Positions 1 to 5,377 of a stretch of 21,729 nt of DNA are shown here, one piece after another. This DNA comes from Bacilli bacterium (GTDB lineage Bacteria; Bacillota_I; Bacilli_A; RFN20; CAG-288). Positions within the stretch are counted from its first letter, which is position 1. Each line of letters starts with the position of its first letter. Under the pieces are notes generated by a model. It saw only the letters and a program-made list of their open reading frames with translations. It had not been told where the DNA came from and made no database searches. The DNA is taken from positions 1 through 21,729 of the forward strand of contig JALFLX010000093.1 in NCBI GenBank assembly GCA_022774485.1, in the 5' to 3' direction. The translations under genes were made by a program, and so were the position numbers.

Positions 1-147
1 CGATCTTATGTATATTATCATAGGAAACAAAGTTTTGTCGTACAATGTCACAAAAAGTCGTTTTCATTACACAAGCGGTTTTTCTAATTCCTTTCATTGA
101 ATTTTTGTCCCCTTTTTTTAGATGATAAAAAAGAGTAAAATAGAGCC

Positions 148-1131
148 GTGAGAAAAGAGTTCTTAGGTGTTGATTTAGGAAGCGATAAGACAAGCATTTA
201 TTCCTTTCAACAGAATCGAGTTATCTTCTCTGAAGCGACAGCGATCGCTTATGAAAAGACTTCTAAAGAAGTGACAGAAGTCGGTTTTCTTGCGGAAAAA
301 ATCAGGGGAAAAACTCCGTTCCACTATCAGGTGGTTCACCCTGTCATCAATGGCTTGATCTATGATGACGATGCGGCTTATGACTTCTTGAACACGGTTC
401 TTTCTAGAGTCGGATTCAGCAAGAGAAAAAGAGGCGTAAACATCATGTTCACCGCTCCTTCAAACTGTGGGAAAGTGCATAAGAAGATGTTGTTAGCTCT
501 TGCGAAAAAACTCGGTTTTAAAAATGTTTATATCGAATCTCAAGCTAAGCTCTCTGGAATCGGAATCGGTGAGATCAGCTTTGCTCCTGTAGCGACATTA
601 ATTGCCGATATCGGCTCCGGTATTACAGATATCGCATTGTTGAGCATGGGAGAAGTTGTTACTGCGGATTCCACGGCCATTGCCGGTGATACCTTCGATG
701 AGGCAATCCGTAGATATGTCATTCAAAAGCAGCATTTAAAAATCTCCTTGAAAACAGCAGAATACATCAAGATGAAAATCGGCTCTATCCGTGAGCTCTC
801 TGAGAATAGATTGGTGGAGATCAAAGGAAGGGATACTGTCACTTCTCTCCCTTCTTCGATTCTCATCTCCTCTGGCGAGATTAAGAACGTGCTTCTTTCC
901 TTAGTGAATTATATCTCACTGAAAATCACAGATGTCATCTCCGCTACTCCCTCTGATCTTGTTGCGGATTTGACAAAGAACGGATTGATTCTATCTGGCG
1001 GTGGTGCTTTGCTCCCTGGATTGAAAGAATATTTCCAGAAGTCTTTATCCATTCCTGTCAAGTTAGTTGATCGCCCTCAAGAAGCGATTATTGAAGGGTT
1101 TAAGAATTTGATTCCACGTCTCATTAAATAG
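148..1131 (+). CDS. MreB-like actin-family cell-shape protein
   Basis: Bacterial actin homologue of the MreB/Mbl family (327 aa; family members are usually 330-350), which forms membrane-associated filaments that guide side-wall synthesis. The actin ATPase motifs are in order: phosphate-1 near residues 7-18 (GVDLGSDKTSIY), phosphate-2 near 152-165 (IADIGSGITDIALL) and the adenosine motif near 280-292 (LILSGGGALLPGL). The stretch KTAEYIKMKIGS and the following KGRDTVTSLP match the usual MreB 'AERIKIEIGS...RGRDLVTGLP' region, which favours MreB over FtsA. The start is GTG; I see only a weak purine-rich ribosome site (AAGAG) before it. yqeY follows after 14 bases, so the two are probably cotranscribed. 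It is divergent from model MreB proteins, so the exact paralogue (MreB, Mbl or MreBH) cannot be settled here. Confidence 0.85.
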   Translation: MRKEFLGVDLGSDKTSIYSFQQNRVIFSEATAIAYEKTSKEVTEVGFLAEKIRGKTPFHYQVVHPVINGLIYDDDAAYDFLNTVLSRVGFSKRKRGVNIMFTAPSNCGKVHKKMLLALAKKLGFKNVYIESQAKLSGIGIGEISFAPVATLIADIGSGITDIALLSMGEVVTADSTAIAGDTFDEAIRRYVIQKQHLKISLKTAEYIKMKIGSIRELSENRLVEIKGRDTVTSLPSSILISSGEIKNVLLSLVNYISLKITDVISATPSDLVADLTKNGLILSGGGALLPGLKEYFQKSLSIPVKLVDRPQEAIIEGFKNLIPRLIK

Positions 1132-1145
1132 AAAGAAGGTATCTT

Positions 1146-1577
1146 ATGGTTACATTGATTGAATTAAAGAAAGAAAAAATGTTGGCTTTGAAGAACCACG
1201 ACAGCGATAAGATGAACGTTTTAGGCATTGTCATCTCAAGCCTTCAAAAGCTTGAGATTGAAAAGAAAGCTGCTGGTAAAGAAATCACAGAAGTGGAGAT
1301 GGTTTCTATTTTGAATAAGACCATCAAAGAACTAACCGATGAAAAGGCGATGTATGAAGCAAATGGTAGAGCGGAACAGGCGTTGAGCGATCATAGACAA
1401 ATAGAAATCATCAAAGCTTATCTCCCGAAGATGATGGAAGAGGATGAGATTCGAAAAGTTATCGAATCCTTGCCGGACCATCAGATTAAGACCATCATGC
1501 AGACCTTTAAAAAGGATTATGCCGGCAAAGCGGATATGGCTCTTGTGAACAAAATCGCAAGAGAATATCAAGGCTGA
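1146..1577 (+). CDS. yqeY: YqeY / GatB-related domain protein
   Basis: Small soluble protein of 143 aa, close to the usual ~148 aa of the YqeY family, which is related to the C-terminal helical domain of GatB, the tRNA-dependent amidotransferase subunit. Recognised by its overall pattern: an N-terminal helix ending in LGIVISSLQKLEIEKK, the central KTIKELTDEKAMYEANGR region, and IIKAYLPKMM before the tail. Role in the cell is unclear in the family as a whole; a link to tRNA charging is only suggested by homology. A ribosome site (AGAAGG, about 1134-1139) lies 6-7 bases before the ATG. It sits directly behind the MreB-like gene and probably shares its transcript. Confidence 0.85.
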   Translation: MVTLIELKKEKMLALKNHDSDKMNVLGIVISSLQKLEIEKKAAGKEITEVEMVSILNKTIKELTDEKAMYEANGRAEQALSDHRQIEIIKAYLPKMMEEDEIRKVIESLPDHQIKTIMQTFKKDYAGKADMALVNKIAREYQG

Positions 1578-1605
1578 AACTCAAATCGTAACAGCGCAGT
1601 TTTTA

Positions 1606-1634
1606 TTGACATTTCTAGTGTCCTTTACTAAGAT
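1606..1634 (+). promoter_or_regulatory. Sigma-A type promoter of the tRNA-Trp gene
   Basis: TTGACA at 1606-1611, 17-base spacer, TAAGAT at 1629-1634. The -35 box is perfect and the -10 has five of six consensus bases. Transcription would begin near 1641, a few bases before the tRNA 5' end at 1650. Confidence 0.8.
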
Positions 1635-1649
1635 AATTGTGCTGTTTTT

Positions 1650-1723
1650 GGGGGAATAGTTAAATGGTATAACAGCGGTCTCCAAAACCGTTATTGAGAG
1701 TTCGATTCTTTCTTCCCCCGCCA
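1650..1723 (+). tRNA. tRNA-Trp (anticodon CCA)
   Basis: A 74-base cloverleaf including an encoded 3' CCA. The acceptor stem GGGGGAA pairs with TTCCCCC (1713-1719), discriminator G. The anticodon stem is GCGGT/ACCGT with loop CTCCAAA, giving anticodon CCA (reads UGG). The T arm is GAGAG/CTTTC around TTCGATT, and the D arm is GTT/AAC. A CCA anticodon agrees with TGA being used as stop in this genome. It has its own promoter and a terminator 14 bases downstream. Confidence 0.95.
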
Positions 1724-1737
1724 TCGCTGTTAAATTG

Positions 1738-1760
1738 CCTGAATAATTTCAGGTTTTTTC
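1738..1760 (+). terminator. Rho-independent terminator after tRNA-Trp
   Basis: Perfect 6-bp stem CCTGAA/TTCAGG with a TAAT loop, followed by TTTTTTC. It ends the monocistronic tRNA transcript. Confidence 0.8.
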
Positions 1761-1761
1761 T

Positions 1762-1787
1762 TTATTATTATTATTATTATTATTATT
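1762..1787. repeat. (TTA)8 trinucleotide microsatellite
   Basis: Eight uninterrupted TTA units plus TT. The last two bases are also the first two of the -35 box of the toxin-antitoxin promoter. It lies between the tRNA terminator and that promoter and could change length by slipped-strand mispairing. Confidence 0.95.
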
Positions 1788-1813
1788 GATATGTGTCGCA
1801 AACGTGATACAAT
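1786..1813 (+). promoter_or_regulatory. Promoter and probable operator of the Fic toxin-antitoxin operon
   Basis: TTGATA (1786-1791), 16-base spacer, TACAAT (1808-1813). An inverted repeat, TGTGTC-N8-GATACA (1792-1811), fills the spacer and enters the -10 box. This is where a ribbon-helix-helix antitoxin would be expected to bind for self-repression. The transcript would begin near 1820, leaving a leader of only about 12 bases whose 5' end carries the GAGG ribosome site (1820-1823). Confidence 0.65.
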
Positions 1814-1831
1814 ATTGTTGAGGAAAAAAAT

Positions 1832-2146
1832 ATGGCGAAAACTGAAACTGTTCATACAAGAGTTACTAGTGACATAAAAGAAAAAGCTGACAAGATTTTT
1901 AATCGTTTAGGATTAACAACAAGCCAAGCTATTACTCTTTTTTTGACTGCATCAGTAAACAACAATGGGTTACCTTTTGAATTAACTTTACCGGATGATG
2001 AGACCGATTTAGCTTTCGCAAAATCAATTGCCACTGTTGATGGTGTACCTCCTTCTCAAGATGCTCAAAGAATTATGAGATTATATTCACGCGGTGAAAT
2101 TGATTATGAAACTGCAGAATTCGCTATAGCGAGGTTATATAAATAA
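1832..2146 (+). CDS. DinJ/RelB-type antitoxin with VbhA-like C-terminal tail
   Basis: Antitoxin of 104 aa for the Fic toxin that follows. Residues 5-50 match the DinJ/RelB ribbon-helix-helix DNA-binding domain (VHTRVTSDIKEKADKIF..LGLTTSQAITLFL...GLPFEL). Residues 60-104 do not look like a usual DinJ tail. They follow the layout of small Fic-inhibiting antitoxins (VbhA type): a short helix with a degenerate [S/T]xxxE[G/N] motif (residues 66-71, IATVDG), then PSQDAQRIMRLYSRGEI, where RYxxGEI-like wording is typical. The expected Ser/Thr is Ile66, with Ser65 next to it, and the Glu is Asp70. GAGG lies 8 bases before the ATG. The stop codon shares one base with the toxin start (TAATG), so translation is coupled. 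The role is inferred from domain likeness and gene order; the hybrid build is the notable point. Confidence 0.8.
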   Translation: MAKTETVHTRVTSDIKEKADKIFNRLGLTTSQAITLFLTASVNNNGLPFELTLPDDETDLAFAKSIATVDGVPPSQDAQRIMRLYSRGEIDYETAEFAIARLYK

Positions 2147-2868
2147 TGAAGGATCCATATGTTTATGAAGGCACAAATGTGCTAAAGAATAAATTGGATA
2201 TAAAAGATGAAGCAACATTAGGAAAAGCTGAGTCTGATTTTGTTGGTCTTGCAGCTAATAGATTAAGACATAGTGATTTCGTTATAGAAAATATTCAAGA
2301 CGGACTAAAAATTCATAAATTTTTGTTTTCTAACTTATATGATTGGGCAGGGCTGCCGCGAACTATTGATATTTTTAAAGGTGAATCATTATTAGACGGT
2401 CGCTCAATTGATTATGTCTATGCCTTCTATATTGATAAAGCTTTAAATGATCTAAACAAGGAATTTCAAGAAGTAGACTGGGATGTATTAGATTCAAAAG
2501 AAAAAATAGAAAAGATATGCTATTTTGTTACAGAATTTTGGCATATCCATCCTTTTAGAGAAGGAAATACAAGAACTTCAGCAATGCTCTTATATTTTCT
2601 AATCAAAAAGGCAAATTTGCATGTTAATATCGATTTTCTATCAAAAAATGGCAAGTATTTCAGAAACGCATTAGCGTTAAATTCCTTATATAGCAACTCT
2701 AAGCCAGAATATATTTTAGGAATTGTTACAGATTCAGTAACGCTTAAAAATATATCGAGCAAAAAATACGAAACAATTGAAGGATTTGAGGTTAATAAGT
2801 ATTCGTACTCAAATCACACAATAGAGAAAATTAAAACAATAGAAAAGCCTTTTGATTGGCATAAATAG
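2146..2868 (+). CDS. Fic-domain toxin (probable AMP-transferase)
   Basis: Fic/Fido protein of 240 aa. Such enzymes usually transfer AMP from ATP to a target protein; in toxin-antitoxin systems the target is often a DNA topoisomerase. The Fic motif is at residues 135-146, HPFREGNTRTSA. His135 is the catalytic base, Glu139 the metal ligand, and Gly140-Asn141 plus Arg143 the anion hole. The canonical second arginine (HxFxxGNxRxxR) is Ala146 here, as I recall for other Firmicutes proteins with HPFREGNTRT. Upstream, IHKFLFSNLYDWAGLPR (about 56-72) matches the helix and flap region normal for the family. The last ~45 residues are Lys-rich and not recognised. It overlaps the antitoxin by one base and is probably silent while bound to it. 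The target is unknown. Confidence 0.88.
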   Translation: MKDPYVYEGTNVLKNKLDIKDEATLGKAESDFVGLAANRLRHSDFVIENIQDGLKIHKFLFSNLYDWAGLPRTIDIFKGESLLDGRSIDYVYAFYIDKALNDLNKEFQEVDWDVLDSKEKIEKICYFVTEFWHIHPFREGNTRTSAMLLYFLIKKANLHVNIDFLSKNGKYFRNALALNSLYSNSKPEYILGIVTDSVTLKNISSKKYETIEGFEVNKYSYSNHTIEKIKTIEKPFDWHK

Positions 2869-2967
2869 TTTTTGATTAAATTCATATATCGGATTACAAA
2901 CAGAGTTAATTTTTGCAGCTGAACGGATGTATCGTATCGCAAACACAAAGACATTCTAAAATCGTGA

Positions 2968-3004
2968 AATAATACGTCGAAATTGGCGTGTTATTTTTTG
3001 TTTT
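2968..3004 (+). terminator. Rho-independent terminator after the Fic operon
   Basis: An 11-bp stem, AATAATACGTC/GGCGTGTTATT (two G-T pairs), loop GAAATT, then TTTTTGTTTT. It lies about 100 bases after the toxin stop codon. Confidence 0.75.
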
Positions 3005-3131
3005 AAGGTCTTTTAACATTTTTGTGTAAGCTTGGATGGTTAAAATCATAAGGAATTCATACTTTCAGATTCTTTTGACTAATATTTTATGGCTGTTAAT
3101 AAAAGAAGGTATTAACATTGAATAGCAAAAA

Positions 3132-3159
3132 ATACTAACAGATACTAACAGATACTAAC
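3132..3159. repeat. Tandem repeat of about three 10-base ATACTAACAG units
   Basis: The unit ATACTAACAG occurs twice in full, with a third partial copy (ATACTAAC). The 10-base period puts every copy on the same face of the helix. It lies about 200 bases before the lipoprotein gene. Function unknown; a protein-binding array is possible. Confidence 0.85.
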
Positions 3160-3362
3160 TGAAAATGATGATGAATATGCATATATATTTAAGACTATTT
3201 CTTAAATAATCAAAAAAGAATATGTTAAAACGTTATTTTATCCGTTGAAAATATTTGTTTTTTTCATCTTTCCTGCTATCATATGGGTGCAAAGCATGAT
3301 TCTTCTATTCTTATAATGCACTTTATTCGTGATGACGATTAGAAAAGAAATGGAAAACGGTT

Positions 3363-4016
3363 ATGAAAAAGATTCAAAGTGTTCTAATTTTCGGATTTGT
3401 CTTTTCTTCTCTCTTTTCGTGTTGCGGTTATGAGAAGTCATCTAAGCTTGTAATTAGCACATTAAATTACGATAGTAACTTTTCTCTAAAAGTTCCTGTA
3501 TATCAAGCACAGTTAGGGAATGGTGTATCATTCTATTACCAGGACGGGCATTCAAAAGAATCTTTGTATAGCAGTCTCGATAAAGAAGGATACTCTTATG
3601 AGGAATGCGGAAAATATCTTTTCTTCAGCGCTATCGTGAATAAAAAAGTCGAACATTTTGTTGTTGAAGAAAATGAGAATGATGCGGGTCAACAAATGAG
3701 ATATTTAATCTCATCTTCTGGTGCTGATTATAAAACTTATGAGGGAAATTATACCCGTTGGAGAATCCTTCTTCCGTATTTCATGCTTGAAGACAAAACA
3801 GAATATTTCGATATGGTCAAATTCTGTCACGAGAAACAGAAGTCTATAACCTTTGACACGATTGCAGATTATCCGATTGCAAAGATGATTTATCAGCAAA
3901 GTAGTCAAAAAGAAGCTGTGTATGATGATGAGAAAAAGAGTATTACTTTATACGGTGCTCTTAGATCTCAATTCACAGATTCTCAGATGGTGATGGAGCG
4001 TATATATACTGAATAA
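3363..4016 (+). CDS. Lipoprotein of unknown function
   Basis: I do not recognise this 217-aa protein. The N-terminus is a lipoprotein signal: MKK, a hydrophobic stretch to residue 18, then LFSC with the probable lipidated Cys at residue 20 (Phe at -2 is not ideal; Cys21 follows). The mature part is hydrophilic, rich in Tyr, Ser and Glu, with no membrane segment or catalytic motif that I can see. It ends at a terminator and stands alone between the toxin operon and a transposase fossil, in an AT-rich stretch, so it may be horizontally acquired. The ribosome site is weak (TGGAAAACGG before the ATG). The start is supported by the signal peptide. It would be anchored on the outer face of the membrane. 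Confidence 0.75.
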   Translation: MKKIQSVLIFGFVFSSLFSCCGYEKSSKLVISTLNYDSNFSLKVPVYQAQLGNGVSFYYQDGHSKESLYSSLDKEGYSYEECGKYLFFSAIVNKKVEHFVVEENENDAGQQMRYLISSSGADYKTYEGNYTRWRILLPYFMLEDKTEYFDMVKFCHEKQKSITFDTIADYPIAKMIYQQSSQKEAVYDDEKKSITLYGALRSQFTDSQMVMERIYTE

Positions 4017-4025
4017 TCAATTGCG

Positions 4026-4067
4026 CTGGCTTATTGAATCAATTTGATTTTATGAGCCAGTTTTTTT
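4026..4067 (+). terminator. Rho-independent terminator after the lipoprotein gene
   Basis: A 9-bp stem, CTGGCTTAT/ATGAGCCAG (one G-T pair), with an inner AATCA/TGATT helix in the loop, followed by seven T residues. Confidence 0.85.
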
Positions 4068-4090
4068 GTGAAATAATTAAAAATTAAGCG

Positions 4091-4336
4091 ATGAATATAC
4101 ATAAAAATTTTGCCTCTAATATTGAGGATGTGTTTTGACTTTGCAATGTGTTTCCCTTATCCCCTTGAGCCAATAATGAGAGGGTGAAACTCTTTAGAAG
4201 ATATCCACGAGGCGCGGATACCAAAAAGTGAAAACAGTTTTTGTCATCATAGGCAGAGGCGATCAACAAAGATCGATCAAAGAAAGTTGGCGAGTTTAAT
4301 AAAAATCTTAGAAAAGAAAAAGTGATGACAGAATAA
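4091..4336 (+). pseudogene. Decayed C-terminus of an IS30-family transposase
   Basis: One frame, read from 4091 to the TAA at 4334-4336, gives the outline of the IS30 transposase C-terminus, broken by four internal stops (TGA codons 16, 26 and 47; TAG codon 54). It reads NIEDVF-stop-LCNVFPLSP-stop-ANNE, then VKLFRRYPRGADTKK, then AEAINKDRSKKVGEF. Functional IS30 proteins have, in this order, a YFC.PYSPW..GTNEN block (with the last Glu of the DDE triad), a LFRRYFPKGTD block and an INNRPRKxLG block. The TGA after SP falls where the family has Trp, a one-base change from TGG. Only about 80 codons remain; the N-terminus and left end are missing. The likeness is from memory of the family, so this is a probable, not certain, call. 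Confidence 0.55.
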
Positions 4337-4339
4337 GAA

Positions 4340-4380
4340 CTCGCAAATTGAACTGAACCCCATTTAGTTCACGATGCGAG
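4340..4380. other. Compound hairpin just after the transposase fossil
   Basis: Outer stem CTCGCA/TGCGAG and inner stem TGAACT/AGTTCA with loop GAACCCCATTT. It begins a few bases after the last fossil codon, where an IS30 element would have its right terminal inverted repeat. It may be the remains of that end, or a terminator, since A/T tracts follow at 4389-4400. Confidence 0.45.
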
Positions 4381-4431
4381 ATTTTAACAAAAAATTTTTT
4401 ATATTTTCAAAGTTATTAAAATATTGATAAA

Positions 4432-4455
4432 ATGTTTACTCTTAAACATATGTTT
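4432..4455. promoter_or_regulatory. Overlapping inverted repeats upstream of the two-component operon
   Basis: ATGTTTA-CTCT-TAAACAT (4432-4449, perfect 7-bp arms) overlaps the perfect palindrome AAACATATGTTT (4444-4455). The shared arm can pair either way. A third inverted repeat, TTTCTAA-T6-TTAGAAA, is at 4481-4500. These are possible operators for the regulator gene about 200 bases downstream. The rest of 4381-4640 is AT-rich and has no gene. Confidence 0.35.
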
Positions 4456-4552
4456 TTATATCAATTAACGTGTTTTTTATTTTCTAATTTTTTTTAGAAA
4501 GATAATCCATATACTTCTTATTTATATTTCATGCGCGCGTGTGGTGTTCTAG

Positions 4553-4581
4553 TTGAATAAGAAAATTATTTGTGTTAATGT
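4553..4581 (+). promoter_or_regulatory. Possible promoter of the LytTR/GHKL operon
   Basis: TTGAAT (4553-4558), 17-base spacer, TAATGT (4576-4581) preceded by TGT, as in an extended -10. The hexamers are imperfect, so confidence is low. The leader would be about 65 bases and contains CCTC-N6-GAGG at 4583-4596. Confidence 0.35.
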
Positions 4582-4651
4582 ACCTCAAGCACGAGGAATT
4601 TGTGTGTGTTTTACTTGGTAACATAAATTTCTCAAGGGGAGGGTCTCACTT

Positions 4652-5377
4652 ATGATTTTCAACATCGCTGTTGTTGAAGATGAAGAAGCAGAGTCTGATG
4701 CTTTGGTTTCGCTTCTTGAGCGATATCGTAAAGAGTATCAAATGAGCTTTTCGTACAAATGTTTTGAGAACGCATTTCTTTTCCTTCAAGAGTTCAAACA
4801 AAAACAGTACGACCTTGTCTTCATGGACATCAACATGCCAGGAATCAACGGCCTTGATGCGGCAAAGGATATGCGAAAAATCGATCCGGATGTCGTCTTG
4901 TTCTTTGTCACTGATCTGGCGCAATATGCGATTAAGGGTTATGAAGTGGAAGCGTATGACTTCATTGTCAAACCAGCAAATTACAGCCATCTTCAGCTGA
5001 AATTGACTCGTCTTCTTCCGTTCTTAGAAAAAAAGAACTCGGTGAGACAGGTCATGTTCAACAAAGGAAAGAATGGACCGATTATCGCGATTGATCCTAA
5101 CGAGATCAAATACATCGAAGTTATCTCTCACGACACTATCGTTCACACGACACACGATGAGATTCATCTCCATCAGTCTCTAAACGAGATTGAGAAAATC
5201 TTACCGGAGAATTCGTTCTTCCGCTGCAATTACTGTTACATCGTGAACTTGAAGTTCATCAGCAAAATCGAGAAATACGACTGCTATATCGGAACCGGTG
5301 AGAAGCTTCAGATCTCTCACCCGAGGAAGAAGAACTTCATGGCTGCTCTGATGAACTATTTAGGAGAGAAAATATGA
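4652..5377 (+). CDS. LytTR-family response regulator (AgrA/VirR type)
   Basis: Two-domain cytoplasmic DNA-binding regulator of 241 aa, a normal length. Receiver domain, residues 1-125: acidic pair Asp10-Glu11, phosphoacceptor Asp59 (LVFMDINMPGINGLDAA), conserved Thr87 and Lys107 (DFIVKPA). LytTR DNA-binding domain, about 132-238, with the family wording FFRCNYCYIVNLKFI. LytTR proteins bind paired 9-base direct repeats near promoters; I found no clear pair in this window. A strong ribosome site (AGGGGAGGG, 4635-4643) lies 8 bases upstream of the ATG. The stop overlaps the kinase start by four bases (ATGA), so the pair is coupled. Targets are not shown by the sequence; the glycosidase cluster next door is a candidate by position only. 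Confidence 0.92.
   Translation: MIFNIAVVEDEEAESDALVSLLERYRKEYQMSFSYKCFENAFLFLQEFKQKQYDLVFMDINMPGINGLDAAKDMRKIDPDVVLFFVTDLAQYAIKGYEVEAYDFIVKPANYSHLQLKLTRLLPFLEKKNSVRQVMFNKGKNGPIIAIDPNEIKYIEVISHDTIVHTTHDEIHLHQSLNEIEKILPENSFFRCNYCYIVNLKFISKIEKYDCYIGTGEKLQISHPRKKNFMAALMNYLGEKI

Larger units (their letters stand above)
2869..3362. other. AT-rich gene-free stretch between toxin operon and lipoprotein
   Basis: No convincing gene on either strand. It holds a sequence related to the toxin-operon operator (2928-2944), a terminator (2968-3004), a 10-base tandem repeat (3132-3159), and weak promoter-like boxes before the lipoprotein: TTGTTT-16-TATCAT at 3255-3282, and a lone perfect TATAAT at 3312-3317 without a -35 box. 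The base composition is clearly more AT-rich than the sugar-hydrolase and rnf regions. Confidence 0.6.

Noticed and set aside
4084..4269. 61-codon minus-strand open frame in the gap after the orphan lipoprotein
   Set aside because: It is antisense to the transposase fossil, has no ribosome site and matches nothing; the plus-strand frame explains the region better.
4091..4336. TGA read as Trp (Mycoplasma code), which would remove three stops in the transposase remnant
   Set aside because: TGA ends yqeY, the response regulator and degV, TGG is used for Trp throughout, the tRNA has a CCA anticodon, and a TAG stop would remain.
4130..4400. Structured RNA (riboswitch, 6S, RNase P or T-box) in the locally GC-richer part of the gap
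   Set aside because: I checked for the conserved cores of these classes from memory and found none. The short hairpins fit chance or the remains of an insertion sequence.
1650..4640. Integrative element inserted in tRNA-Trp with a duplicated 3' end
   Set aside because: I found no second copy of the tRNA 3' end, no integrase and no att-like repeat in the window, so only a loose 'accessory region' label is justified.
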